Of a DNA stretch of 64,000 nt, positions 21,825 through 33,622 are shown in pieces (the first letter of the stretch is position 1; each line of letters starts with the position of its first letter). Source of the DNA: Vermamoeba vermiformis. Its lineage: Eukaryota; Tubulinea; Echinamoebida. The stretch is from the NCBI GenBank assembly GCA_045837725.1, contig JBEWZL010000162.1, forward strand, positions 124,001-188,000. The letters are read 5' to 3'. A model generated the notes under the pieces. It saw only the letters and a program-made list of their open reading frames with translations. It searched no databases and was not told where the DNA came from. Made by a program: the position numbers and the translations under genes.

Positions 21825-23982
21825 TTACAAGAAGTAAAGGAATAGATTTGAATTTTTCTGCAACGCCGCTGCGATTTCTTCGTTATTATGCATGCAAGGA
21901 ATGTTCTTTTCGTGAGCGTAGGCAACAACATCGTCAAAATTGTAACGAGATGCATTCCAACAAACAGCGCCATTAGCCTCGCAACCATTGTCTATGAGGT
22001 ACTTCAACATATCTAGCTTGCCCACTCTGGCTGCTGCTGCGGTTGTGTAAGTTGTCCACGGACCTTGCGACCAAAAGTTAATAAGATGTGAATTATTATT
22101 ATAGCAGCACTTACATCCATGTTCGTGTGCATATTTTATCAGCTCTGGAAGAGGCACCATAACGAATAGCACTGGTACACACTTCACCTTGCCATACTGC
22201 GCCGTTCTCGTGTGCGTATTTGAGACAGTCGAGCTTGTTAGCGATCGTCAGTAGAAATACAAGTGCTAGGGTCCCACGTAAAGCCGTGCTCGTGGGCGTA
22301 CTTAAGAAAGTCTAAGTGTCCTGACAGTGAGGCGTTGTGACACGTCAACGGATCCAGTTGACACCCCGTCTCGACGAGGTACTGTAACACTTCTACATTT
22401 CCACTGAGGGCTGCAAAGGCGCTGATCATTGGGTGCCACTGGCCGGCTCGTTCATGAAGGCATTTCAACACGTGCAAATGTCCTCTGAGTGCAGCGTTCA
22501 GATCGGCAATGTCGCATCCATCGGGAAATTTTTCCTTTCGCAAGCAGCAATAACAACGCATTGAATGCTCGTTGACGGCTAGTTCCGTGGTCAATTGCGC
22601 GCCGTTGTCAAAAAGATACATCAAAGAGTCCAAGTCCCCTTTCAACGCAGCAACGGCTGTGCACTTCGGATGGATGGGACAACCATTGTCAACGGCATAT
22701 GTGAGCACGTTGACGTCGTTCATGGCGTTCAATGTCGTATTATTGTCCCAAGGGCAGCTGTTCTCGTGCAAGTACTTGAGGAATTTAAAGTGTCCATGTT
22801 TAGCGGCCATAGCACACGCTTGCTCGTTCCACGGACAGCCCTTGGCTCGCAAGTACTTCAAGCACTCCAATTGATTGTTTTCAGCTGCGGCTTCACAAGC
22901 ACTTTCGGATAATATGCAGCCATTGTCCAATGCATATTTTAGGATGTCTAATCGTCCTTTGCCAGCTGCAGCAACGCAAATGTCGTCATCTAATGTGCAG
23001 CCATTTCTGTGCGCGTGTAGAACGAGATCGAAGTGTCCTTCCCTTGCGGCATCGGAACAAAATGACGTATGCAAAGTGAAGCCATTTTCAAGCAAGTAAT
23101 CAGTGCATTCGATGGAGCCTGTTCGCGCAACTTCTCGCATTACCATGTGTTTGAGTTGCTTAAATGGCACCTCTTCGAGGTTTTCAAAGGCGAACTTCAC
23201 ACAGGCCAGATCGCCACTTGCAGCAGCTTCATAAAGGACGCAAAAATCATCCCATTCACATCCACGTTCGCGTAGGAGCTGTAAGCATGCGAGACTGCCT
23301 GTCCTTGGCAGCTTCTTCGGCAGTTGTTGAGTTGCAGTTGCAATGATTGTCCAACGCATACTTGAGGCATCGTAAACTTCCTCCAGCTGCAGCTTTGTCG
23401 CTTGTTTCCTTGTCTAACGGACATCCGTTGTCGTGCAGAAACTTAAGGCAGTCGAGTTGATCGTGAAGAGCTGCTTCTGCGCTGACGGAAGAGGTCCAAA
23501 CTAGGCCGTTCTCGTGCATGTATTGAAGGCAAGAAACACTTCCACTTCGGGCTGCAGATAGCATTACAGTCTCGTCCCACGGACATCCATGCTCGTGTAA
23601 GTATTTTAAGCAAGAGAGCTGGCCACCTAATGCTGCAGCTGCGGTCGAAGTGACATCTCCAGCAAATCCGTTCTCGAACAAATAAATTATGCAATCAAGG
23701 TATCCATTTTGTGCCATAAATTGATAGCATTCAATATGATTAAAATTGACGCGATTTTCTTTCAAATAGCTCGCAAAAAGTGATTGAATCCGTTTTGAAA
23801 CGTGAGGAACGAAAAATGCGGCAAAAAAATGCCCAGTCTCTTGTAATATTCGTATCCAAATATCCAAAGGCAGTTTCCACTCTATACTCTGATGATGAAA
23901 GTCAAAAAAAATTAGATTCTGCGCCGTTTAGTTTGAATTCAATTAGTGCTAGCACGTAGTTAATCAGTACCTCGTGATCCAT
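21825..23982 (-). pseudogene. F-box-like plus ankyrin-repeat protein gene with three frame breaks
   Basis: A 12-nt first exon (MDHE, 23971-23982) splices to a region with an F-box-like start (LPLDIWIRIL). About eighteen ankyrin repeats of about 32 residues follow, of the amoeba/giant-virus subtype with units such as LKYLHENGCPWDE. These repeats usually bind proteins, and with an F-box they would choose substrates for an SCF ligase. The coding frame changes three times, near 23297, 22245 and 22165. Repeat homology continues directly in the new frame each time, and no GT..AG intron fits. Either the gene is a young pseudogene or the assembly has single-base indels here. The repeat periodicity is intact, so decay, if real, is recent. 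The subtype alone does not show viral origin because amoebae carry many host copies. Confidence 0.75.
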
Positions 23983-24181
23983 TCAAAATGCACAACTCGT
24001 ATTTCTTTCTGTTGCTGAGTGGAAGGTATCCAAAACAAAAAGTGCTAACCTTCTGAGTTTTTTAGCTACTAAAATCACGTGCGATATATTTCTTTCTGGT
24101 TTATTTACTTAATGTACAAATAAAATTATAAGGTTCTATATTATTACATTGGTGTACTCTAGATTCAAGCGAACCAAACTG

Positions 24182-26262
24182 TTACTTCTTTTTGTTCGGC
24201 AGATCGAGCTCTTTGGCATCAGCTCCACGAGGCTTAATAGCCAAGCTTAATTCATATAACTGCTGTTCGCTATAATCAGAGGCGAAATCTTCCCACAATT
24301 GTTGCAAAGGTTCCACCGGTTCGTACAAGTAAGGCACGAATTGGTGCTTCAGAAATGAGCAAATAGATTGCATATATATCGTTCCTTTTCGCAAGTTGAT
24401 CATTCCATGATCAAACCATGGATTGCCGTCAGATATAAAGGTCAGATCTGTCAACGTCATGCCTAAAAACGGAACAGTTGGTTCGTCATTTGTGTTGTTC
24501 AAGAATTCGCGGAGCCGTTTGAAACCCGCCTCCGGACTAGCAATAGATCTAATTTCTTCTGCTTCTTTAGACAACTTTTTGGCAGCCTAAATAAAAAAGG
24601 TTATACTTCGATCTGGTAAAGTGTCAAAGTGTCAAAAATATACCTTTTGAGCAGAAGGCAATCTCGCTACCACGGCCATGTGTATAGTACTGTCAATTAG
24701 AACCGCGGCAGAAACGCAACGAATTTGGGCTAACTCGTAGCCGAGTTTCAACAAGTAAGAAGTTGCTTCGTACCGCTTCTCTACGGTAGGCTGCGTTACA
24801 ATCCAATGTGCCAACCCATGTGCAATCTAATCGCCGTGTCAGAAATAAAATTTCAGAGAGAAAACTTCTTTTCAGCTGTTTAAGTATACCTTGTTAAACC
24901 GCGTTATCACGTAATTGTCGACCATCCATCTACGGTTACTGAAAAATTCTGCATTAAGTGAACGCAGTACTTTGTGTTCCGTCAGTGCGATTTGTTTTGC
25001 CTTAGAAGCAGAATGTCAGATCAGATCGGATCCGCGTATCTTTAACGAAAGGAATGGCTTACCATTTCCTGGGGAGGAATGTTGATGATATTAATCGGTT
25101 GCTGGAGTAACTTGGGTTTAACATTCACTTTCAAGGCTTTCATTTGCTCGCTGTTGAGTCTCGCGAGGTACTTCCGGTCGTGCTTTTCCCAAACAAACAG
25201 TTTGTTCTGTGCCTTAAAAGTCGATTGATTATATGTACATCATTCAATAGGTCTCGGGTACATACCTTTATATGCTTTGCGTGTTCGATTTGGGTCTTCT
25301 CCTCGCTCGTAGCGGTCTCCAAAAACTGCTCCAAGAGCGGATCCAGCACGTCACTGTGAAAGCTCCAATAAAAGTTTGCAATCCATTGGCACATAATCGC
25401 TACTGCCCTAATTATAGGAAATTAGTTCGTTAGTAAAAGGTAGATGTAGTTGACAGAAATTAGGAAGATCTTACTTCGGTCTTTCGGGTGTTTTTGCTCG
25501 AGCTTCAAGAACGTCCCAAACTTGTTTAGCGGTGATAAATTTCGAATCGTCGAGAATAAGAGAATAGAAAAATATTTGCAAGAAAAGCGGGTCAGCGTGC
25601 GTCAAATTGTGATAAGTCGGCAGCACGAAACACTTAGTATTTGTCTTAGACTTGAAATTCGTTAGCCAAGGAGACCTCCAAACAGGTTTTTCGGAGAATA
25701 AGAGGTTATATAATGCCTCGGGCTTAATGAGCGATGGAATTCCAATAAGATCCGGATTCCACTCGACATCATCGTTGTCTTCAAAATATTTATCCATATT
25801 GAACAACTTGATTAAAAATTAGCAAATTATTCATTAGTATGGCGTACGAATTACTCACGGTTCGAGCAAATGCTGCATCCTTAACGGCTCTCTGTAGATC
25901 AGCACCAGAAGCGTCATTGATAATATTACGATATTCTGATCCGAGAAATGCACCTATTTTTGCCTAATTATTTAGTTTGAAGGAGAAGATTTTGCGTGGA
26001 TCAAATGTTTACCGTAAGTGCTTGTAATGACTCCTCTCCATACCATCGGCTCATTTATTATTGCGTTCCATTTTTTGCAAACGCTTTTGACGCCATGTAA
26101 CTCAGTTATTGATAGATGTGACAAAACCGCCACTGTCAACTCGTCGTAGTCAAACAACGCACCTAGTGGCGCATTATTGTCCTCTGTATGCTTTGATTTT
26201 GATTCTTTTTTCTTATCTTTCTTGTTCTTCTCCATTTGTTGGTTTTCAATTCGACTCTGCAC
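24182..26262 (-). CDS. F-box-RasGEF protein (Ras guanine nucleotide exchange factor)
   Basis: There are about eight exons with frame-consistent junctions. The N-terminus is Lys-rich, then an F-box-like segment (DYDELTVAVLSHLSITELHG...VCKKWNAI) covers residues of about 35-80. A RasGEF N-terminal (REM-like) region spans the exons at 25140-25806. The CDC25-homology catalytic domain spans 24182-25140. It begins after INIINIPPQEMAKQIALTEH, has a middle segment IAHGLAHWIV, and carries the family core PFLGMTLTDLTFISDGNP followed by INLRK. It would load GTP on a Ras-family GTPase, as the many RasGEFs of social and free-living amoebae do in chemotaxis and macropinocytosis. The F-box suggests that it is also linked to, or turned over by, an SCF ligase. 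The start may be 26262 or the Met at about 26232. Confidence 0.85.
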
Positions 26263-26359
26263 AAAAAATTTGACCTGTCAAGTTGGCGTCTAAATCTATT
26301 AGACAATTATTTCTATTCCCATTGCACGTAGACATACATATATAGTACAAATACTTCAA
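26263..26359. promoter_or_regulatory. 97-nt bidirectional promoter between F-box-RasGEF and F-box-WD40 genes
   Basis: The two coding starts are only 97 nt apart and divergent, so both promoters must share this stretch. It contains TATATA (about 26338-26343) near the plus-strand ATG. The shared promoter suggests co-regulation of two F-box genes. Confidence 0.6.
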
Positions 26360-28167
26360 ATGGAGCACAATACCGAAGAGATAGACATTTTGACAAACCT
26401 GCCGCTTGAGATCTCGGTTCAGATCATTGGTTATTTATCACAACGTGACATGGGCATTAGCTGCATGGTATCAAAAGCTTGGAGAGAATTTTTTGATTCG
26501 AAAAGCGGCATTTGGACGCTTCTTTATAAATTATTTTTTAATGCACAGCTTCATGAACCAGATACTAACGATGGTAATTATTTAAATATTATTTGCTTAA
26601 TTATGTACACGTGTTATAATCCTATTTACCAATTTTAACAATTTTATTTGAAATTTTGAATTTTCCTTCATTAATGGATGCTTCGTAGGTTCCTACAAGA
26701 CGAGCTTCGTTGCTAGATATTTACTAGAGAATAATTGGAAGAATGGCAATTATAAAATATCACGATTAGACTTTCCAAACGCATCCACCTTCTTTTCTGT
26801 TCGGATTGCCCCAGACAACAAAGTAAATCTCTGTCCTATTATTGTTCAATCTCTTGCTAACCAGCCATATTGCAGACAGTAATAACTGGCTCAGAGACGT
26901 ACGTACAGTTATTCCACATCGGTACCAAGAACAAGAAGGCGTACATCAAAGAGAAGGTTAGATCTGACTTACCTTTTATAGCAATTCTAATTCTCAACTA
27001 GGGAAATATCGGCAAACATGCATGGATGGTATGGAACGTACAGTTCACTTCTGACTCGCAACGCGTCGTGTCTTGCGGATACGACAAGACGTAAGTCCAA
27101 AACCTCTCGGTGATAGTCCTAACTCTGCTTTATGTAGTGTGAGGATGTGGAACATTAATCCAGTTGAAAAAATGAATCGGAAACAATTGCCGAACTTCAA
27201 CGATGAATTTCCCGACGAATTTAGGCCGATCAGAATTCTGAGAGATGCTCATGAAAACAACGTTTGGTGAGACTTGCTAGTATATACAACGCGACATAAT
27301 TATCACCATATATAGTAGATATCGAGTACTTACTAATGTGTAAATATAGGGACTTCAAGTTATCTTCAGACGACAAAATGTTGTTCACATGTGGCGGGGA
27401 CGGATTGTGCAAGCAATGGGACTTCGAGACTGGGCAACAAATTCTCACGTACAATCATTGCAACAACCAAAAACAATCTTTGTACAATATTAGAGCGTTG
27501 TGGGACAAAAAGTTGTTGATCACTGGCTCGCAGGATTGTACCGTCAAATTGTGGGACTTTCGATCGGATCAGCCGGTCCATGTGCTTAAAATTGAACACC
27601 CAGTGTATAGTTTGGAGTCTAGCCCACTCTGGGAACATTTATTTATTACTGGAAATCAAAACGGTACGTTAGATCAGATCGAACAAAATTTACTTCGGAT
27701 CTAATACCGGCCCTAATGATATTTATCAGGTGGAATTGAATTTTGGGATATGCGCAAAGCCTTCGATTCGAGCGACTACTCTAGTATTCACAAGATGGCG
27801 TCGGTCCAGTTGCCAGCCGGATCTGAAGAATATTGCATGCGGGTGGACTCGACGAAGTTCTTTTGCTCCGCTCATAGACAATACATATTGCTATGCGACA
27901 TGTTCAAAATATTACAAGGTAATTATCAACCGGTTACGAAAGCATCTTTCGGTTAAATTTGGAGATGGATCTGACTTGCTATTTTTAGATCGCCAAGATT
28001 TTGCCAGTGCACAGCAATTAGCCGATAAATCAGTCGTAAATAATATTTATACATTCGATGTTAGTTCTGACAAGTTAGTCGCTGGTTGTAAAGGCGAATT
28101 AACCTTACTAGACTTCAGTTTGGAGGCCAACCAAGCCAACAAACGAGGATTCTGTCAAACTCAATAA
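26360..28167 (+). CDS. F-box/WD40-repeat protein (SCF substrate receptor)
   Basis: Eight exons splice in frame; exon 1 is 26360-26572 and later junctions lie near 26830, 26957, 27090, 27266, 27664 and 27919. The F-box (residues of about 10-50: LTNLPLEISVQIIGYL...CMVSKAWREFF) binds Skp1. The rest forms WD40 blades with the diagnostic endings YDKTVRMW, GDGLCKQWDF, QDCTVKLWDF and NGGIEFWDM. Such proteins present phosphorylated substrates to Cullin-1 ligases, like Fbxw7/Cdc4. The blade count by eye is six or seven. The substrate cannot be told. It is divergent from the F-box-RasGEF gene. Several of its introns contain the GATC motif. Confidence 0.88.
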
Positions 28168-28391
28168 TAAAATTGATTAAATTGATAAAATTTCCTAATA
28201 TGGGATTGGCGAGGAATCAACTTCGTTTGAGCAGGTCTAAGTCCTGGATGTGACAAACATTTTTTTATTTACATTCAGGTGCAATGCATTCTTAGCGACG
28301 CATATACCTTGCACGTGCATATGTTGGTAATATTGTTATTAATATACATTCACTTGTATGATTGTATTTTGTTGCGCCAGGACAGGAAGGC

Positions 28392-29599
28392 TTACGGCAT
28401 GGCGATAATATCGTACGAGGCCTGAGATAATAAATTCTTCATAAATGTCTCGACGATTGATCGTTGACTTAATTGACTGGCTTGGAGCTCAAATAAGACG
28501 ACGTGCTCGATGACATCCAGATGCAGTTGTTGGCCTTGATCCGCAGCTAAGCAGCATAAAGCAGTGTGGAGAGGAGATAATGAAGGATTATATGCGGCAT
28601 TCTCAATATACGTTCCAGAATACTGAAAAGAATTTTGGTGAGTAAGCGGATTTGACGAAATTTGTTCGGCGTCAAAATTAGTACTTACGATCTTTCCGTC
28701 TTTAGTTCTGATAGCAACGCCGCTAGGACTATTGCTATAGAGAGTATAAGAGATCTTTGCGGCCTTAATTGAAGTCCAATTAGTCACTCAAACAGAATCC
28801 GAAAAATTTCAAACCTACCTCGACTGCAGCAAGAATCAATTCCTTTTGAGAATCGGATTTTCCCTATAATAATTAAGACTATTTAGTGAATTGCATTAAG
28901 CAACGAATAAAGCGCTGAAATTACCTCAAGAACGCTCGGATTCAATTTTATGTCGTGGTGAACGTGATCTAGCAAGTAATTTCTGAAAAAGCCCAGATCC
29001 TTCGGTCCAAAAGACATTGGCAACAAGCTCGCCAAGTTTGTCAATACCATCCTAGTTAAGAATAAGATTGCTGTTAATAAAATTGGATTTGATGGAAAAT
29101 TCAACATTAATTTCGAAATTAAAAAATAAAGAGCAATTATTTTTAATAAATACCTGTCGTTGATTTTAAGGAAGTACTGGACTTGGTCGATGTGATTGAG
29201 TTCCGTAAAAAATTGTCTGCAATGTCCGCAGGGCACAGCGTTGATGGCGACTTTTTTCAACCGCTCTTCACGGCGCATCACTAATTGTGATATCAAAAAT
29301 TGTTCGCCGTGTACTGAATTATTTAGAGGCAATGGAGGGAATTCTAGATTTGTTCCAAGGTAAATATTTCCTTTAGATGTCAATCCAGCTGCACCAACAA
29401 AGAAGTGAGAGACTGCGGCTCGTGCATATGCCGGCGCAATTTTAGTCGCCAAGAAATATAATAATTCATCGTCAGTCACGTTGAATTGACCCTTGAGTCT
29501 TTCAACTTGATCGTGAGGAATAAGAAACGGATTGGCTGGCAAAGCAGCACGTAATTTTTCCTCGTCGATATGACTGCTCGAGTCTACTTGTTGAGCCAT
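28392..29599 (-). CDS. cdd: Cytidine deaminase, two-domain (plant/E. coli-like) type
   Basis: It hydrolyses cytidine and deoxycytidine to uridine and deoxyuridine in pyrimidine salvage. The start at 29599 (MAQQVDSSSH) is preferred over 29704 because the family begins near here. The N-terminal catalytic domain has the zinc site HGEQ (normally HAE) and PCGHCRQFF. The catalytic Glu is present, so the Ala-to-Gly change beside it is unlikely to abolish activity. The second, non-catalytic domain spans three exons (28392-28785, about 28820-28864 and 28924-29052), as in dimeric E. coli and plant enzymes. All three introns keep the frame. The large 29053-29154 intron is AT-rich. Confidence 0.9.
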
Positions 29600-30013
29600 T
29601 GGTTTGTGGTATTGAACACAAAATGCAAAATGATTTTCACCTTGCCTATTTTTGTGTCTGTTGATGAAACAATCTTTGGAAATCTCCCATTCAACCGGAA
29701 ACAAGCTAAAATGACTCCGCGAACATGGAATTATTATTATTCAATTAATAACATGATGGAGAAGTAATTTTTCGCTTTTGATCCGTTGTTGTAGGTTCTT
29801 TCGTTTATTTATTTTTGTACAGTCAAGGCTTATCGTGCGCGTTATTTAATTGATAGTGCCATCATTTAAATTGCATGCTAATGGGTTCTCGTCTATCTTT
29901 GGAAAAACTCCGCAAGAGCATTTTCAGATTCGAGCTAGAGATTGAACACAAACAAAATTTTTTATCAAGTAATAGAAATATTAGTACCTCCCCGAGGTGT
30001 TATCTAAATAGAA
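29600..30013. other. Divergent intergenic region
   Basis: This is the spacer between the cytidine deaminase and F-box-TPR starts. Frames at 29875-30060 (plus) and the upstream extension of the deaminase ORF have no supporting homology. It is AT-rich and presumably holds both promoters. No RNA gene was seen. Confidence 0.35.
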
Positions 30014-32395
30014 ATGGAAATCGATCCTACCTGGTGCCCAGATCTGGCGAACCTCGTTGAAGAGCTCGTTGTCCACATCTTCGAGTTTCTGGAGCCCAAA
30101 GAAATATTTATATCATCAATGACATGCAAAAGGTTCAGAGAAATCGCTAAGACGCCTAAACTTGCTCTTGTAAGTAAAAACGAACGAAGCAACATCCGAT
30201 CATAAATCGAAAATTATTTAAAATGCTAACCAATCATAGGCCGACAATTTAATGGATATGGCAATGGAAGAATTGAATAAAGAAAATTATCCAGCAGCGA
30301 TGGTATAATATTGAACTTTTATTTCGTGTTAACCCTCGATCTAATTTCATTTTAATTCAAGAAAACCCTGAATGCTATTATAAATATACAACCTAGTTAT
30401 TGGCGTGCTTATCGCAAGCGAAATGATTGCTGGTCCAATCAGGGAGAAATTTTGAATGCATTGGAAGATCTTCAGACCGCTGAACGAGTAAGAAAAAATT
30501 TCTCATTAATAGTCTTATTATGTCCTTATTAATTATGCTTAATACTATTAGATTTGCGAAGAACAGCCCTACAAGCATTTGATTAGATCCGATATTTGTT
30601 GCATTACTGAACAGTACAAAGACGCCCTTGCAGAAATTAATACGGCAATTGCATTGCTACCCAGCGAACTAATTTTTTATCATCAACGCGGTACGTATTA
30701 TTCGAAGCAGTATTATTGCAAGCGAAACAATTTTCTGGCAGTTTGCAAATTGGATCTGATCCACATTTCATTCTATTCGCCTATAATTACACGTTACTTA
30801 AATATACTATTACTATTAATACTTTTTTATCCTACAAGACGTTTATTTCTTTTCATGAAACAGCCGTTCGAAAATTTGGCTCGTGTTATTGATTTCCTTA
30901 TTAGGCTATATCCAGGGATCGCTCGCAGCAGAAGATCGCGCCAATTTTGACCGAGAAATGGAAGACTACAACTTCATATTGAAACACCCGTACAAACGAG
31001 TCAGCATGATTTACAATAACATGGGCTACGTCTACGAAGAATTAGAGTACGTAAAAATATATATACTACTATAGTACTAAGTACTTATAATATGATCATA
31101 CTTTCGTAAAAAACTTGAACGTAAAATTTTTTGGGATCTGCCCAAATAATTAATGGAATATTCTATTCGTTTATTAGTGCAATATCTTCTTTTTCTTGCT
31201 AATTCATTTCGTAGAATTTATTACTGATTTTTTATCATAATTTAGAGACGTAGAAAAGGCGGTGCAATACTATGGCAAATCAATTCAGTTGTGTCCTCAT
31301 TTCATCAAAGCGTATCACAACAGATCCATCGTGTTCTATTATAGTGATGACTATGAAGCTGCTGATAAAGATTGCGAGACTATATTCTCGATCAATCCTG
31401 ATTTTGCTCCTGCTTACGCTTGGCGAGGAAGGTACGACACTGGATCTCAACCTCAAAATCATACTAATCGACCATTTGTTTACTATTCTCTTATAATATG
31501 ACATAATATTATGATGCGCGCTTTTGGTTGGCATAATAATACTTTGTAACATAATCGCAAATTTTTTTGGATGTGGATCCGATCTGACTATTAACTTGTG
31601 TTCTTTCCTTATTATAGTAGTCGCCTCGGCATTGATTACGCGGATTCATCGAAGTACTACCATACTGCATTCCACTTGTCACTGATGCAAGACAATTTCA
31701 TTGCCAACACGTTCATGGTCACTTTGATCAAATTAGGAAAAATTCCGATGCTTTACGAAGAATCGGAATTGGCGCTAACAGACTACATCGCGAGCTATAA
31801 TAGGTATTTGGCGTTAGAAAACGAAGAAAAACCGAAAGTAATGGATCCTGAGAACAATCCTTCAGCGAGATACAGATTGATCCAAAAGAAATTGAAACAA
31901 TTGCGAAAATTAATTACAGTCGCCGTGACTAAGCGAGCGGAAGTATATTGCCTGACAGGCGAGTTCAACAAAGCAAAATTAGAGTTGCAAAATTGCGTGG
32001 TGCAGGATCAAGATCCGCAAGTATTTTTGCAACTCGTATTAACGGAGATTAAGCACGAGAATATTGGCAAAGAAGCGATCAGATTCGTTCATGGATTTTT
32101 AACGCACCCTATTAAGACGGAAGATGAATATGATCAAATAGCAACGGACTTTTTGGAACTGAGCAACGAAGTGTACTTGGATCTGCGACTCAATGACGAT
32201 GAAATGAGGTATATCATAGCCTCGTGGATGTATAAATTCTCAGAAATTGGAAGATTTAATGGCTTGGACGACTGTTTCACTGAACCAGACAAAGAGGATC
32301 TGAACAACTTTTTTGAACGATGTAAGAATTTTATGGAGAATCAAACACCATACGAGCTATTAGACGCGTACTTAAATAAACCTTGGGACGATTAA
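30014..32395 (+). CDS. F-box and tetratricopeptide-repeat protein
   Basis: Start MEIDPTWCPD at 30014. An F-box occupies residues of about 10-50 (LVEELVVHIFEFLEPKEIFI...CKRFREIA). Exons from 30240 then encode TPR helical pairs, for example MAMEELNKENYPAA, YKDALAEINTAIALLPSE, VEKAVQYYGKSIQLCP and YEAADKDCETIFSINPD. The last exon (31619-32395) is an alpha-helical C-terminal domain without a recognised family. Seven exons splice in frame. Three introns (about 30692-30903, 31047-31245 and 31434-31618) are unusually long for this window, about 185-212 nt. Each carries a GGATC-containing motif. It is probably an SCF adaptor whose TPRs bind the client. Confidence 0.82.
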
Positions 32396-32506
32396 TCTCG
32401 TTTCAATCTCACACAATCTCCCGGATCTGACGTTTCAAATATTTTGCTTCGGTTGGAAAACTAAGATCCAGTAAAAAAAGGTCAGATCATGAACTAAATG
32501 GTTTAT

Positions 32507-33433
32507 TTAAATTTTATAAGCATAAAATGAACGAGGAGTAGCCTCGTCTTCAGATTCATGACAATGTTCTAAAATTACACCAAATTCATCGTCTTTCTCG
32601 ACGGAGACTAAAGCTGATAGATTTACAAAATGGCTTTGAATAATATTACTACACAATGCTGCAGCTGCTGGTTGGAAATACTGCCGTTGTTGCCTTCGTT
32701 CGAGCACTATTGAAGCCTTTGCCTCGGATGCTTCGTTGGTTAATGTGATCATTATGTTGCAACCAATGATATACTGTCCGCTCTCTTTAAATACTATTCT
32801 GCCATTATTCACTGCAATATTTCCGCGACAGACGTCTTTATTCGTGAAACGCAATGTTTTGGGACTCAAAATAGCCAGGCCTTTGTTGAGCGGTGGATGT
32901 GTCAAGCGAATCAACGGCTTTGCGGCATCAGCAGCAAGTATTCTATATTCTATAGTCATATAATTAGTTTAGAGTACTATTACTATTGAAATTCGATATA
33001 CTGGATGCACGTGCTTACCTGCTTGTTCTAAGCGCCAATTTAAATACGTGATTATATTATTTGGACGGATAATATTGGTTTGATCATTATCAACTTGTTC
33101 TTCTTCGCAAATAATATTAGCTATAGGCCCAAATTTAATTTTTTTAGAATTAATTGCGGCCACATCTGATATTCTAATGTCCTTTTCTCCAACGGCTGTA
33201 TAAGTATCCAAGTCGCAATGATTGGTGGCACCTCTGTATTTAACTCCGGATTGTGTATTGATTATTTCCAACACTAAAAGTTCGTCTGCTTGGGTGTAAC
33301 TTGCATGGCACCAATAGAGTTTATTCTCCAATTCAAAAATCTTCTTGTAAGATATTCTTGAGGGTGGAGCAGGTTCTACCATTTGTGTTGATCCTGATGA
33401 AACGGTAGGTGACTGATTGATTTTACGCTTCAT
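32507..33433 (-). CDS. Hypothetical two-exon protein, C-terminal part TNF/C1q-like by eye
   Basis: Exon 1 (about 33018-33433) encodes a basic N-terminus and a globular region of about 140 residues that I do not recognise. A short intron, with CTAA branch words and the acceptor at about 32950, joins it in frame to exon 2 (32507-32949). Exon 2 encodes about 145 residues rich in beta strands, with a segment VNNGRIVFKESGQYIIGCNI that recalls the hydrophobic strand pattern of C1q/TNF-like jelly rolls. There is no signal peptide, so it would be intracellular, which weakens a C1q-like reading. The neighbouring TPR gene converges with it. The function is unknown. Confidence 0.6.
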
Positions 33434-33622
33434 CTGTCAATGTCAACCGGTGTCAGAATTAATTCCTCTCCGGAGTACAAATATAGCTAATATAAGGTCT
33501 TTATAGGTCTATTGAGGTCTACGCGACGGTTAAAATGAACAAATGTGTGTACAATTATTTATTTCTATTGAATGGGATCTACTCCAATTCAATCTCCGCG
33601 AGGGTGATTCCTATTTGGCAGT
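33434..33622. other. Short spacer
   Basis: This short gap separates the 5' end of the unknown two-exon gene from the 3' end of the NTPase gene. No feature was recognised. Confidence 0.3.

Noticed and set aside
21825-23982. Ankyrin gene as a giant-virus insertion
   Set aside because: The repeat subtype is equally common in amoeba genomes, there is an intron, and no viral core gene lies nearby.
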